Below are positions 26,843-40,242 of a DNA stretch of 64,000 nt, one piece after another. Within the stretch, counting starts at the first letter, position 1. The number at the start of each line of letters is the position of its first letter. This stretch comes from Helicobacter ganmani (lineage in GTDB: Bacteria > Campylobacterota > Campylobacteria > Campylobacterales > Helicobacteraceae), in contig NZ_NXLS01000006.1 in assembly GCF_003364315.1 (NCBI RefSeq), positions 1-64,000 on the forward strand, written 5' to 3'. The position numbers and the translations under genes were made by a program. The notes under the pieces were generated by a model. It ran no database searches and had not been told where the DNA came from. It was given only the letters and a program-made list of their open reading frames with translations.

Positions 26843-28795
26843 TTAAAGTTGCGATTCCTTTTCCTCTAGCTCCAAATATTGCATAATTTTTTCCTCGCAC
26901 AATGCTTTTTTGGCTTCAAACTCCACTGATTTTTCTTGCAACTCCTGCGTGCTTAAATCCCCGCTAAACAACGCTTTCTCAAGCTCTTTAATCTCCATTT
27001 CTAAGGCTTCAATCTCCTGTGGCAAAATCTCCAATAATCGCTTTTGATGATAGCTTAATTTCGTTTTCTTTGCATTTGGGTTTTGAGAGTTTCGGGATTC
27101 CTTGGAATCTTTAGCAGTGTTTTGCGAATCTAACTCCGCGCTTAAAGCCTGATATTCTCTTAATTCGCTTTCAATCTCTAAATATTCGCTAAAGCTTTTG
27201 TGTGATTCCATTACCTCACCATTGCCTCTAAAAACATAGAGCTTTTGTGCGATTTTATCCACAAAGTAGCGGTCGTGGCTCACAAAAATAATCGTTCCCT
27301 CAAAGCTCTGTAAGTATTCCTCTAAAATATTAATCGTGGGAATGTCCAAATCATTTGTGGGCTCATCTAGGATTAAACAATCATACGACTTCGTAAAAAG
27401 CAAGGCAAGTGCGACACGATTCTTTTCTCCCCCGCTTAATGCTCCGATTTTCTTGTCCAAAAACTCTCTAGGAAACAAAAAATTCTTCAAATAGCCAAAA
27501 ATATGCATACTCTTGCCGCGCACCTCAATATGGTCTCCGCCAAAAGGGCAAAAAGTCTCTAGCAAATCCTTACTATCATCTAAGTTTTCTCGGTGTTGGT
27601 CAAAATAGCCAATCTTCACCTCTCCGCATTCAATGCTCCCGCTTGTCGGCTTAATTTGTCCCAAAAAGAGTTTGAGCAAGGTAGATTTACCCGCTCCATT
27701 GCGCCCCACGATTGCGATTTTATTACACTGCAAAATCCTTGTAGTGAAATCACGAATCAAAACTTTGCCACCCATTTCTACACCGAGATTCTTTGTTTCA
27801 AACAACATTTTCTTACGATTGACACCCTCCTCTTGATTGAAATGCTTGCGCTCTCTTTCTAGCTCCAAAGTCATTTTGCGAATGATGGAGGGATTACTTT
27901 TAGCCTCTTGACGCATTTGCATCAAACGTTCTTTGCGCCCCTCATTGCGCTTCACTCTCGCACGAACCCCGCGCGCTAACCATTCTTCCTCTGCTTTTAG
28001 GTGTTTTAAAAGCGTTTCGTGGCTCTTGGCAAGACTTAGAAGCAAAGCTTCCTTTTGATGTAAATAATCACTATATCCACCTTTAAAATGCCGCAATCTC
28101 CCTTCTTCTACTTCCACAACCCGCGTTGCGATTCTATCAATAAAATATCTATCATGGCTGATAAAAACTAGGGTAAAATTTGCGCGCAAAAGCATAGATT
28201 CCAAAAACTCTACCATTTGCACATCTAGATGGTTTGTCGGCTCATCTAGCAACAAAATATCCGGCTTGGTTAGTAAAAGACACGCGAGCGCAACGCGTTT
28301 TTGCTCTCCACCACTTAGCAAATTCACAAATCTATCTTGCAAAGGCTCTAGGGCAAAAGTTTCTAGCACTTGCTTCACTTTGGATTCCAAATCCCACGCG
28401 TTATGGTGGTCAATCAAGCTAGAAAGTTCTGCATATTCTCGCAAAAGAGCCTTATCCTCTGGAATCTCTTGCAGTTGCTTTGCCACTTCAAAATAACGCA
28501 CCCTTGCGAGATTGAGAGATTCTAAAGCCTCCAAGATTGCCTCTTTGGCTGTTTGTCCCGCTTTGAAATGTGGTTTTTGGATTAAATGTTTAATTTCCAA
28601 ATCCCCCTCTTGCATACGCGTTCCCTCATCGGGTTCTACCTCGCCACTTAAGATTTTTAGCAAAGTAGATTTACCCGCTCCATTGCGCCCCACGATTGCT
28701 ATGCGTTCCCCCTCGTGAATATGCAAGGAAACATCTTGCAAAATCACTTTATAATCGTATTGTTTGGAAATATTCTGCAAAGAAAGATTAGCCAT
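26843..28795 (-). CDS. uup: ABC-F family ATPase (Uup-like)
   Basis: About 650 aa with two ABC ATPase domains and no membrane part. Walker A occurs twice as AIVGRNGAGKSTLLK, the signatures are NLLSGGEQKRVALA and ALSGGEKNRVALA, and both Walker B strands end LDEPTN. A C-terminal coiled coil (KTKLSYHQKRLLEILPQEIEALEMEIKEL region) is typical of Uup. ABC-F proteins act on the ribosome or on DNA structures rather than in transport. Start at ATG 28795, overlapping the lgt stop by eight bases. Confidence 0.88.
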   Translation of the reverse strand: MANLSLQNISKQYDYKVILQDVSLHIHEGERIAIVGRNGAGKSTLLKILSGEVEPDEGTRMQEGDLEIKHLIQKPHFKAGQTAKEAILEALESLNLARVRYFEVAKQLQEIPEDKALLREYAELSSLIDHHNAWDLESKVKQVLETFALEPLQDRFVNLLSGGEQKRVALACLLLTKPDILLLDEPTNHLDVQMVEFLESMLLRANFTLVFISHDRYFIDRIATRVVEVEEGRLRHFKGGYSDYLHQKEALLLSLAKSHETLLKHLKAEEEWLARGVRARVKRNEGRKERLMQMRQEAKSNPSIIRKMTLELERERKHFNQEEGVNRKKMLFETKNLGVEMGGKVLIRDFTTRILQCNKIAIVGRNGAGKSTLLKLFLGQIKPTSGSIECGEVKIGYFDQHRENLDDSKDLLETFCPFGGDHIEVRGKSMHIFGYLKNFLFPREFLDKKIGALSGGEKNRVALALLFTKSYDCLILDEPTNDLDIPTINILEEYLQSFEGTIIFVSHDRYFVDKIAQKLYVFRGNGEVMESHKSFSEYLEIESELREYQALSAELDSQNTAKDSKESRNSQNPNAKKTKLSYHQKRLLEILPQEIEALEMEIKELEKALFSGDLSTQELQEKSVEFEAKKALCEEKIMQYLELEEKESQL

Positions 28796-29642
28796 TTTTG
28801 CGATTCCCAATCCTTAACGTATTCTCCTCTGAAGTTTGCACCCTCTTATAAAGCCACAATATCAAGCAGAATCCGCCGATAAGCAAGGACAAAAGTTGTC
28901 CTAAAGTCAGCCAATCAAACGCAACAAAGCCAAGTTGCGCGTCGGGTTCTCTAAAAAACTCTGCGACAAAGCGCATAAAAGAATACCATACGCCATATAA
29001 GATTCCAATTTCGCCCACAAACCGCGCTCTTTTGCGCCAAAAATACAGAATCGCAAACACCAAAATGCCCTCTAAAAACGCTTCATAAAGCTGACTTGGG
29101 TGTCTTAAAATGCCCTCTACATAGATTCCGATTCCGTTTGTCGTCTCACGCCCAACCAATTCTTGATTTAGAAAATTTCCAATGCGTCCAAACACATAAC
29201 CAAGCGGAACACTAAGTCCCACTAAGTCCATAAAAAGCCAGAAATTTACTTTTTTAACTTTCGCAAACAACATAGATGCAACCAAAAATCCAATCACCGC
29301 CCCGTGATAGCTCATTCCACGAATCCCTACGAAGTTGCCCTCCCTATCAAATGGATTGAAAATCTCCCAAGGATGCGTGAGATAATAACTCGTCCATGGG
29401 TCATAAAACAAAATATATCCGAGTCTTGCACCCAAAATCACGCCAATCTCAACCCAAATAAAATAACTATCCAAAAGTGCGTTAGAAATAGGATAATTAT
29501 CTATCTTGACAAAAACTTTGGCAACCAAAAGCGCGACAAGCAAAGCAAGCACATACATCAGTCCATACCAATGCACCGGAATCCCAAAAACAAAAAATGC
29601 AATGGGGTCAAAATGACTATAAATAGAGTTCCATGCTGTCAT
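28788..29642 (-). CDS. lgt: Prolipoprotein diacylglyceryl transferase
   Basis: Inner-membrane enzyme that attaches diacylglycerol to the lipobox cysteine of pre-lipoproteins. About 284 aa with some seven membrane helices. Seen: IPVHWYGLMY near the N-terminus, SYHGAVIGF (catalytic His region), and the Lgt signature GRIGNFLNQELVGR. The start ATG at 29642 has a GAGG site, overlaps the upstream gene by 26 bases, and is preferred over a longer form that would add 30 non-family residues. Confidence 0.92.
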   Translation of the reverse strand: MTAWNSIYSHFDPIAFFVFGIPVHWYGLMYVLALLVALLVAKVFVKIDNYPISNALLDSYFIWVEIGVILGARLGYILFYDPWTSYYLTHPWEIFNPFDREGNFVGIRGMSYHGAVIGFLVASMLFAKVKKVNFWLFMDLVGLSVPLGYVFGRIGNFLNQELVGRETTNGIGIYVEGILRHPSQLYEAFLEGILVFAILYFWRKRARFVGEIGILYGVWYSFMRFVAEFFREPDAQLGFVAFDWLTLGQLLSLLIGGFCLILWLYKRVQTSEENTLRIGNRKNG

Positions 29643-29928
29643 TGACAACCTCAAAAAACTGGTGCAATCCCAAGCGCACAAAAGTATCATACAAATAAGG
29701 GCTTGCGATATAAAAGTGAAATTTAAAGCCATTTTTGCGCGCTAGTTTTAAACAATAGCCAAGAATGTAAAAATTCACTTCTTTTGCCTGTGGAATCTCA
29801 AAATGCAATTCTACATTTGGCTCGTTTTTATGCTTTTCTAAGAGCATTTTTATATCGTGATAATCGCTAATTTCCTTGATTTTGCCGCGCAGAATATAAA
29901 CATTGTCTTTTACTTTTTTGATTTTCAA
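29617..29928 (-). CDS. Small STAS-like protein
   Basis: 103 aa with an alternating strand-helix pattern: VYILRGKI, ELHFEIP, then NFYILGYCLKLARKNGFKFHFYIASPYLYDTFVRLGL and a closing FFEVV. This resembles a STAS (anti-sigma antagonist) fold, though the conserved phospho-serine position is not obvious. It comes first in a run with lgt and uup. Function unknown. Confidence 0.5.
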   Translation of the reverse strand: MKIKKVKDNVYILRGKIKEISDYHDIKMLLEKHKNEPNVELHFEIPQAKEVNFYILGYCLKLARKNGFKFHFYIASPYLYDTFVRLGLHQFFEVVNDSMELYL

Positions 29929-30090
29929 AGCTTAACCTCTTCCAAATATAATGATAAATTCTAGCAAAAAGCGACTAAATTTATCTTTGTGCGCTTTAAG
30001 AGATTCCATAAAACTGCGAAAAAGAATACAATAAATCACATTTGTGTTAAAATTTATCCCAAACTTTATCCATACACCAAAGGCAAAGAA

Positions 30091-31422
30091 ATGACACTAG
30101 ACAACACAGAATCCGCAAAACTTAAGGAACTAGACCTTTCGTGTATTTGGCATCCTTGCACGCAAATGCACGACCACGAGGCGAATATTCCGCTGATTCC
30201 AATAGCGCGTGCGCAAGGCGTGTATCTCTACGACTTTGAGAATCGGGCTTATTTGGACTGCGTTTCTAGCTGGTGGGTAAATCTCTTTGGACATTGCAAT
30301 CCTTATATTAGCGCAAAACTTAAAGAGCAGTTAGACAGCTTAGAACATATTATTTTTGCAGGTTTCACGCACAAGCCCATTATTGAATTATCCCACCGAC
30401 TTTTGGAGCTTTTGGATTCTAAATTCGGCAAGTGTTTCTATGCCGATAATGGCTCAAGTGCGATTGAAGTTGCACTCAAAATGGCGTTCCACGCTTGTGC
30501 GATTCAAAAGAAAAAGAAAAATAAATTTATATGCCTAGAAAACGCCTATCATGGAGAGACTATCGGGGCATTAAGCGTGGGAGATGTAGGGATTTATACA
30601 CAAGTCTATCAACCGCTTTTGCTAGAAACATTAAAAGTCAAAGCACCTAGTGGAGAGAACTTTGCGGAATCCCTAGAATCCTTAAAAACACTATTACAGG
30701 CACACAAGGAGGAAATTGCTGCATTTGTGCTAGAGCCCTTGATACAATGCGCAGGAAATATGAATATGTATAGCGCAAAATTCGTGCAAGAAGCGGTAAA
30801 AATGTGTCAGGAAGCGGGAGTGTATGTGATTTTTGATGAAATTGCGGTGGGATTTGGGCGCACAGGAAGTTTTTTTGCCTATCAACAATGCGGGGTTGTG
30901 CCAGATTTCTTGTGCCTTAGCAAAGGAATCACAGGAGGATATTTACCGCTTTCTGTTGTGATTACGACGAATGAAATTTATAGTTTATTTTATGCGCCCT
31001 ATGAAGAGCATAAAGCCTTTTTGCATTCGCATTCTTACACAGGAAATGCGCTTGCGTGTGCGTGTGCCAATGCGGTTTTAGATATTTTTGAGAGAGACAA
31101 TGTGCTAGAAAACAATGCGATTCTCTCGCAATTTATTTGGAAGAAATTGCAGGTTTTGCAAGAGTTTGGCTTTGTGCAGAATCTTAGACATCAAGGAATG
31201 GTGTTTGCCTTTGATTTGGGTGGCTTTGAGGGACAACGCAAGGGCTTAGAGGTATTTAACGCTGGCTTAAAGCGTGGCTTGCTCCTGCGCCCCCTTGGTA
31301 ACACAATCTATCTTATGCCTCCTTATGTTTTAACTAAAGAACAAGCAAGCTATATCGTAGAATCCCTTGTAGAGATTCTGAAAATCTTTGTGGATAAATT
31401 TGCAAACAAAACGAAAGTTTAA
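30091..31422 (+). CDS. bioA: Adenosylmethionine-8-amino-7-oxononanoate aminotransferase BioA
   Basis: PLP aminotransferase that converts KAPA to diaminopelargonate with SAM as amino donor. Seen: [12 protein letters not shown] near the N-terminus (BioA substrate block), [41 protein letters not shown], and the PLP lysine in [13 protein letters not shown]. About 443 aa, normal. The ATG at 30091 has AAAGG upstream; longer forms would begin in unlike sequence. It is separated by 25 kb from the other biotin genes. Confidence 0.93.
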   Translation: MTLDNTESAKLKELDLSCIWHPCTQMHDHEANIPLIPIARAQGVYLYDFENRAYLDCVSSWWVNLFGHCNPYISAKLKEQLDSLEHIIFAGFTHKPIIELSHRLLELLDSKFGKCFYADNGSSAIEVALKMAFHACAIQKKKKNKFICLENAYHGETIGALSVGDVGIYTQVYQPLLLETLKVKAPSGENFAESLESLKTLLQAHKEEIAAFVLEPLIQCAGNMNMYSAKFVQEAVKMCQEAGVYVIFDEIAVGFGRTGSFFAYQQCGVVPDFLCLSKGITGGYLPLSVVITTNEIYSLFYAPYEEHKAFLHSHSYTGNALACACANAVLDIFERDNVLENNAILSQFIWKKLQVLQEFGFVQNLRHQGMVFAFDLGGFEGQRKGLEVFNAGLKRGLLLRPLGNTIYLMPPYVLTKEQASYIVESLVEILKIFVDKFANKTKV

Positions 31423-31778
31423 GGTAAATTAAAATTTAAACTCTCTCACTTTTTGCAAACAAGTATAGAATCTACACTTCAAAAAGCTCGCACAAAGTCT
31501 TTAAAAGATTCTATCTTTTGTGATATATTCGCTGGAACTGCAGCAGTGGGGAGGCTTTTTAAAACACAAGTAAAGCAAATTATTAGCAATGATTTGAGTG
31601 GATTTTTCTAAGCTATAATGATGAGGGATTGCTTGGTTTAGAGCAAATTCAAGCTATTTTTGAAAAATATGGCAAATACTCTTTTGCTACACAAAAACAC
31701 CAACGTTTCAAAGCGGATTCTAAACGAATCCAAAAGCAAGATTGCACTTTGGAATATTTGCATATTTTGAGGAAGTAA
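31423..31778 (+). pseudogene. Remnant of a D12-class N6-adenine DNA methyltransferase
   Basis: Two plus-strand fragments straight after bioA. Fragment 1 (31423-31611) reads LSHFLQTSIESTL...SIFCDIFAGTAAVGRLFK...QIISNDL, matching the SAM-binding motif of Dam-like (D12) methylases. Fragment 2 (31602-31778, a different frame) reads LSYNDEGLLGLEQIQAIFEKYGKYSF...RFKADSKR...LEYLHILRK, matching the C-terminal part. The middle, with the catalytic DPPY motif, is deleted. It is an inactivated restriction-modification or orphan methylase gene. Confidence 0.8.
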
Positions 31779-31840
31779 GCTTGTGGTATGAAATCCCACA
31801 GCAATAACCCTGCAACAATGAGAAAAACAACCCAAAAAAT

Positions 31841-33304
31841 CTAAAAAAGAGATTCCACCGCCTGCGTTTGTGTGCGCTCTTGTGGAGGAAGAGGATTCGC
31901 CTTTGCAAGATAAAAAGCCACAAGGATATTCACCACCATAGCAAGGAGCAAAAGCGGAGTTGTGCGCTTGATAATCTCCATTGGCGAAACTTTCGCAAAC
32001 CCCGCTAGAGCAAGAATCCCACCCGCAATCGGAGAAGCTGCCCGCCCTAGACAAGACGCAATCTCTATGGGTAAAACTAAAGTAATCGGCGCGATTCCAA
32101 GCTTCGTTGCTACTTCTGGAGCTAATCTGCCAAAGGCATTAAATGCTGCGATTCCACTTCCCATAATCACGCTAGCAAAATACACTAAAAAGCTAAAGAC
32201 TGCAATACTCAAAATCACCGCAAAAGTCGCAAATTCTCCTGTTTTGCCAAATCCAGAAACCGCATTGACAAGAATCCCTACGCCACCAAGAGACTTAACC
32301 CCCTCTGCAAAAACTCCTGCCGCAATGATAATACTAACGACACTGACAAAAATCTCTGCCATTGCCTTTAAAATCACAACCATATCCTCACCAAGTCTCT
32401 TAGCGTCTCTGTGTCGGATAAATTCCACGGCAAAAACAATCGCAATGCTAATGAAATTTGCCGTTACCACATCTAGTTTAATCTGCAAAAAATATGCAGC
32501 AAACAAAGAAACCACTGGCAGCCAAGGGAATAGGATATAAAAAGTCGGGCATTTGGGATTAAGGATTTGTGGAATCTCTGCTTCACCACTCAACACCCCT
32601 TTAAGCGCGTCCCTTTTATCCACCCACGCAAAATAAAGTGGAATCGCAAGTGCAATCACTGCCACATAAGCCGCGACACTCCAAATTTGATAATCCAAAA
32701 ACAGCCCAATGACATTGTCCTTTTGCCCCACCATATCTGCCATATTGATAGAGCTTCCGTCTTTTGGTCCATAATCTAGTGCAATGAGAGATAGCACGCA
32801 AACTGCGGTGATAGGGCGAATCTTTAGCGCAAGAAGCACAGGATAAATACACGCTAAAAGCAACAAAAGCAATCCCGCGTAACTAGAAATCACGATTTTT
32901 AATGCCATTCCAACAACAAATGTTCCACTCAAAATAAAATATTTGTTTTTGATTCTACCCAAAGGCTTGTTTGCAAGAAATGCGAGCTTGGCAGAAGCAT
33001 TAATGTGTCGCATATATGCAGCAAATCCCGCTACACTCATAATAATCAGCCCAACCCCTGAAAGCTGCGCTTTAAAAGTTGCGGTGATAAAGGCAAAACT
33101 ATCTAGCAACACATTTAAAAATGTCATTTCCTCTGGAGACCTTATCGGAGCTTTTGGAATCGGAGAGCCTGTCAGATAAAAAGAAAAAATCAACAAAACC
33201 AATCCTGAGAGCAAAAATACAAAAATCGGATTGTATTTTTGGAGTATGTAATACGCTACAATTACAACTGCTAGAAGTGTAGAAACTATCATTAAAGCTG
33301 ACAT
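31841..33304 (-). CDS. dcuC: Anaerobic C4-dicarboxylate carrier, DcuC family
   Basis: 487 aa with 10-12 membrane helices. Family features: YNPIFVFLLSGLVLL near the N-terminus, ALDYGPKDGSSINMA, an ASVIMGSGIAAFNAF re-entrant-like segment and PIEIASCLGRAASPIAG. DcuC proteins exchange or export succinate during fumarate respiration. It is separate from the DcuA/B gene at 42 kb. A role for other dicarboxylates or short-chain acids is possible. The minus-strand 3' end faces the methylase remnant. Confidence 0.8.
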   Translation of the reverse strand: MSALMIVSTLLAVVIVAYYILQKYNPIFVFLLSGLVLLIFSFYLTGSPIPKAPIRSPEEMTFLNVLLDSFAFITATFKAQLSGVGLIIMSVAGFAAYMRHINASAKLAFLANKPLGRIKNKYFILSGTFVVGMALKIVISSYAGLLLLLLACIYPVLLALKIRPITAVCVLSLIALDYGPKDGSSINMADMVGQKDNVIGLFLDYQIWSVAAYVAVIALAIPLYFAWVDKRDALKGVLSGEAEIPQILNPKCPTFYILFPWLPVVSLFAAYFLQIKLDVVTANFISIAIVFAVEFIRHRDAKRLGEDMVVILKAMAEIFVSVVSIIIAAGVFAEGVKSLGGVGILVNAVSGFGKTGEFATFAVILSIAVFSFLVYFASVIMGSGIAAFNAFGRLAPEVATKLGIAPITLVLPIEIASCLGRAASPIAGGILALAGFAKVSPMEIIKRTTPLLLLAMVVNILVAFYLAKANPLPPQERTQTQAVESLF

Positions 33305-33429
33305 ATTTTTCCTTAAACAGCAAATTGATTGACAAGAATTTATGGAATTTATTATAGAAAAAAAGAGTTTAAAGTTTTGGTTTATACTATATGATAAAAT
33401 ATCAATGTTTTTAGTCTTACTTATTTATT

Positions 33430-34056
33430 TCACTCCTCTCCTACACATTCCTCAAACAAAAACTTATGCTCATTTGGCAAGGATTCAAAAAGCGCAAAAG
33501 CTAAATTACGAATCTCCCACAACGCACTTTTGGAGCTACGCAAATGTAAAAAATTTTGCAAACTTCGTGCATTAATGCTCCAAGTTAATTCTGTTTTGTA
33601 GGATTCGGGCATAGCAAATTTAACCAAATCATTGCTAATATTTTCTTGCAATAATAAGCGGAGGTTCTCTAGTGCCTGCACGCTTGCTTTATCTACGGCT
33701 TTATTTTGAGTAAAAACTAAAAATTTCCCTGCGCGTGAGAAATTTACCTCATTTAAAGGCAAAAAAGATTCTGTATTTTTCAATTCTTTAAGCGTGTAGC
33801 GCGTAGATTTCACGCTCAAAGATGCAATTCTATGCCGTGCTAACTCTTGCAAAGTCGCACGTGAGATTCCTTGAATGTAAAAAGTATAATACAAATGCTC
33901 TAAAGTGGAAGCGTGTTTGAATTTATTTCCCACGCGATAAATTAACTCTTTATCCTTTTCTCCGCCATTATCACCCTTTTCAAAACTCTGCCAACAAGTG
34001 CGAATTGCGTGCGCACAAATATTTAATTTTGTGTAATTTAAAAGTGTAATTTGCAT
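33430..34056 (-). CDS. thyX: Flavin-dependent thymidylate synthase
   Basis: Makes dTMP from dUMP with methylene-tetrahydrofolate and FADH2. The diagnostic ThyX motif is present as ARHRIASLSVKSTRY (RHRx7S), followed by the usual C-terminal RNALREW-like stretch in altered form (WSINARSLQNFLHLRSSK). 208 aa is normal. ThyX in place of ThyA is usual in this group. Three bases separate it from ruvC upstream, so the two are co-transcribed. Confidence 0.93.
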   Translation of the reverse strand: MQITLLNYTKLNICAHAIRTCWQSFEKGDNGGEKDKELIYRVGNKFKHASTLEHLYYTFYIQGISRATLQELARHRIASLSVKSTRYTLKELKNTESFLPLNEVNFSRAGKFLVFTQNKAVDKASVQALENLRLLLQENISNDLVKFAMPESYKTELTWSINARSLQNFLHLRSSKSALWEIRNLAFALFESLPNEHKFLFEECVGEE

Positions 34057-34059
34057 AGA

Positions 34060-34542
34060 TTATTCCTTAGCTTGAAGTTTTAATCGTTGTGCGTGTGTAA
34101 TTGCTATGGCAATTGCATCTGTAATATCTAGAGGCTTAATTTCACCCTTAAGCCCCAAAAGTCGCTTTACCATAAAGGCAACTTGTTCTTTTTGTGCCTT
34201 TCCATTTCCTGTCAAAGCCTTTTTAATTTGTAAAGGCGTATATTCAGTGAAATTTCCTAACTCTTGTAGAATCTTAAGGCTCAACGCTCCACGAAATTGC
34301 GCAAGCTTGATTACGCTTTTGGGATTATACGCATAAAACATATCTTCAATCGCGACGGAATCAATAGAATGATTTTTCAATACCAAATCAATCCCTTCCA
34401 CAAACTCTAAAATTTGATGTTGCAAGATTCTTTCTTTGATTTTTATCAAACCTGCTTCCACCAAAGAAATTGCATTTTTATCTAATTTTATAATCGCATA
34501 GCCACAATTTCTGCTTCCCGGGTCAATTCCTAAGATATTCAC
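34060..34542 (-). CDS. ruvC: Crossover junction endodeoxyribonuclease RuvC
   Basis: Resolves Holliday junctions together with RuvAB. Seen: the first catalytic Asp in [14 protein letters not shown], the Glu in [15 protein letters not shown], the basic [23 protein letters not shown] patch, and the late Asp pair in [13 protein letters not shown]. 160 aa is normal. It is divergent from dnaA across the origin region. Confidence 0.95.
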   Translation of the reverse strand: MNILGIDPGSRNCGYAIIKLDKNAISLVEAGLIKIKERILQHQILEFVEGIDLVLKNHSIDSVAIEDMFYAYNPKSVIKLAQFRGALSLKILQELGNFTEYTPLQIKKALTGNGKAQKEQVAFMVKRLLGLKGEIKPLDITDAIAIAITHAQRLKLQAKE

Positions 34543-34675
34543 TCATTTCCTTAAAATAATTTAAAAAATTGCATAATAATATAAAATTTTTAGTAATTTT
34601 GAGATAAAATCGTTCCAAATTTCACGAGTTATTCACATCTTATTCACACCTGTGAATAACTTTAAAGGCAAAAAT
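34543..34675. other. Replication origin candidate, ruvC-dnaA gap
   Basis: A very AT-rich stretch (about 34552-34620) followed by three perfect DnaA boxes: TTATTCACA at 34629-34637 and 34640-34648, and the inverted TGTGAATAA at 34651-34659. Spacing is two bases on each side. The layout beside dnaA is typical of an oriC with an AT-rich unwinding element. The same boxes lie between the promoter region and start of dnaA, so DnaA probably represses its own gene. Confidence 0.85.
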
Positions 34676-35971
34676 TTGAATCAGATTTTATTACAGCTTA
34701 AAGATGAAATCACAACTTTTGAATTTGAAAATTATATCAATCAAATTACCTATAATGAAAAGTATTCTCGTGAAGATAGAATCGTGTTAAATGCTCCAAA
34801 TGTCTTGATTGCAAGTTGGGTAAAAACAAAATACGCAGACAAAATTGCTCATCTTTTTGAAATCAATAATGGTTTAAAGCCTGAAATCATCGTGGAAGTT
34901 GCAAATTCTAACAAAAAGAAAGAAAACAAAAGTAATGTGCGCAACAAACAAAACAGAACAACAAATCTCAATCCCTCTTTTACTTTTGATTCCTTTGTGG
35001 TGGGTAATTCTAATACCTTTGCCGTTAATGTTGCCAAAGCTGTAGCACAAAATCAAAGCATTAAGTATAATCCTCTTGTAATTTATGGAAATACAGGGCT
35101 TGGTAAAACACATTTACTCAACGCGATTGGTAATGCAAATATTCTTGTAGGTAAAAATGTCATTTACACCACAAGCGAACAATTTTTGAATGATTTTTTG
35201 CTACATATTCGCAACAATACAATGGAACGATTCCGTGAAAAATACCGGGCTTGTGATTATTTATTGATTGATGATATTCAATTTTTGAGTGGAAAGGAAC
35301 AAATTCAAGAAGAATTTTTTCACACTTTTAATGAGCTCAAAGAAAACAATAAACAAATTGTCCTAACCTCTGACCGCCCACCAAAAGATATGAAAGGCTT
35401 AGAAGAGCGTTTGAAAACTCGTTTTACTTCTGGACTTTTAGCAGATATTCAACCTCCAGAATTAGAAACAAAAATCAATATTATTCGCGCAAAATGTGAA
35501 TTAGATAGAATCCATCTTGATGATACTATTATTCATTTTATCGCGGCAAATATTAATGATAATATTCGTGAAATTGAGGGTGTTTTAGTGAAACTTAGCT
35601 TTTCAATGAATGTTACAAATATTCAAGAAATTAGTCTTGATTTCATCAAAGATGTTTTAAAAGAATATATCAAAGAATCCAAAGAAAATGTCAGTATGGA
35701 CAAAATCATTGACACTGTTGCAAAATACTATAATCTCAAACCCTCGGACATTAAAAGTAAGAATCGCTCAAAAAATATCGTAATTGCGCGTAAAATTGTA
35801 ATTTATTTAGCTCGCACTTTGACACCTAACTCTATGCCTTATCTTGCAAATTTCTTTGGAATGAAAGACCACAGCACAGTAAGCAAAGCAATGAAAAGTA
35901 TTCAAGACGAAATCAATAACAATGCAAACTTTAAAACTATCATTGAAGAAATAAAAAATAAAATAAAATGA
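34676..35971 (+). CDS. dnaA: Chromosomal replication initiator DnaA
   Basis: Binds DnaA boxes and opens oriC. Domains: N-terminal interaction domain, linker near residue 90, AAA+ domain with Walker A GNTGLGKTHLLNAIG and Walker B LLIDDIQFL, and a C-terminal helix-turn-helix with MKDHSTVSKAM. About 431 aa. A GTG at 34652 gives eight more residues but lies inside a DnaA box; the TTG at 34676 has AAAGG seven bases upstream and gives MNQILLQLKDEI, which agrees with Campylobacter DnaA beginnings. Followed by dnaN and gyrB. Confidence 0.95.
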   Translation: MNQILLQLKDEITTFEFENYINQITYNEKYSREDRIVLNAPNVLIASWVKTKYADKIAHLFEINNGLKPEIIVEVANSNKKKENKSNVRNKQNRTTNLNPSFTFDSFVVGNSNTFAVNVAKAVAQNQSIKYNPLVIYGNTGLGKTHLLNAIGNANILVGKNVIYTTSEQFLNDFLLHIRNNTMERFREKYRACDYLLIDDIQFLSGKEQIQEEFFHTFNELKENNKQIVLTSDRPPKDMKGLEERLKTRFTSGLLADIQPPELETKINIIRAKCELDRIHLDDTIIHFIAANINDNIREIEGVLVKLSFSMNVTNIQEISLDFIKDVLKEYIKESKENVSMDKIIDTVAKYYNLKPSDIKSKNRSKNIVIARKIVIYLARTLTPNSMPYLANFFGMKDHSTVSKAMKSIQDEINNNANFKTIIEEIKNKIK

Positions 35972-36145
35972 TTCTTTTAAATACAATAAAAACAAAGTTT
36001 TGCTAAAATGGTGAATTAATGTGAAATTAAAAAATTTATCTATTCACACAAAAATACGAATTTTAGAAGCTTGTAGCACTTATTCAACAATTCAAGCCCT
36101 CTACTAATACTTCTAAAATTTATAAATTTAATTAAGGAGCTCCGT
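35972..36145. other. dnaA-dnaN gap with weak DnaA boxes
   Basis: AT-rich 174-base gap with near-boxes CTATTCACA (36040-36048) and TTATTCAAC (36080-36088), each differing slightly from TTATTCACA. It may be the second half of a two-part origin, as described for H. pylori, where sites flank dnaA. A strong AAGGAG ribosome site for dnaN is at the right end. Confidence 0.45.
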
Positions 36146-39558
<3,413 letters not shown>

Positions 39559-39569
39559 GGGGATTCTTG

Positions 39570-40217
39570 ATGTATTTGTTAGCGGGGATTTTGGATTTTT
39601 TTACAAGTTTGAATGGAATCTTTTACACGCTTGCTTATGTTGTGGGCGGGATTCCGTTTGGATTGCTTTATGGAAAATATCTTGGAGGTGTGGATATTCG
39701 CCAAGTTGGGAGCGGAAGCATTGGCGCGACTAATGTTTTACGTGCATTAAAAGAAAGTAATCCAAAAATTGCTAAAAAAATCGCAATTCTTACAATGTTA
39801 AGTGATGCACTCAAAGGCGTGGTGATTATAATGATTGCCAAAGCGTTTGGTGTTAGCTTTGAAGCACAATGGATGATGGCACTTTTGGCAGTGGTGGGGC
39901 ATTGTTTCTCGCCTTTTTTAAAGCTAGAAGGTGGCAAAGGTGTAGCGACTTGTGTTGGTGTTGTCGCGGTATTTTTGCCTTTAGAGGCAATTTTAGGTTT
40001 AGTGGTGTGGTTTGTGGTTGGAAAATTATTAAAAATCTCCTCTCTTGCCTCACTTTTTGGCGTGATTTGTGGCATAGGTTTTAGCTTTTTCCTGCATCCC
40101 GAGATTCCACATATTACAACTCATACACCTTTAGTTTTAATGCTATTGTTGATTCTTTACAAGCATATTCCAAATATCATTCGTCTAATCCAAAGAAAGG
40201 AACAAAAGGTAATATGA
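39570..40217 (+). CDS. plsY: Acyl-phosphate:glycerol-3-phosphate acyltransferase PlsY
   Basis: Integral membrane enzyme making lysophosphatidate, the first step of phospholipid synthesis. Seen: an early VVGGIPFGLLYGK loop, DIRQVGSGSIGATNVLRAL (PlsY motif 1) and KLEGGKGVATCVGV (motif 2). About 215 aa, five helices. The start ATG at 39570 is preceded by AAGGGGA. Last of the gyrB run; the phase-variable gene follows 25 bases later. Confidence 0.92.
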   Translation: MYLLAGILDFFTSLNGIFYTLAYVVGGIPFGLLYGKYLGGVDIRQVGSGSIGATNVLRALKESNPKIAKKIAILTMLSDALKGVVIIMIAKAFGVSFEAQWMMALLAVVGHCFSPFLKLEGGKGVATCVGVVAVFLPLEAILGLVVWFVVGKLLKISSLASLFGVICGIGFSFFLHPEIPHITTHTPLVLMLLLILYKHIPNIIRLIQRKEQKVI

Positions 40218-40242
40218 TAGAATTTCGGAAAAAAATAGTTTA

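Noticed and set aside
34652-34675. GTG at 34652 as the dnaA start
   Set aside because: It falls within a DnaA box and has no ribosome site; the TTG at 34676 has AAAGG seven bases upstream and fits the family N-terminus.
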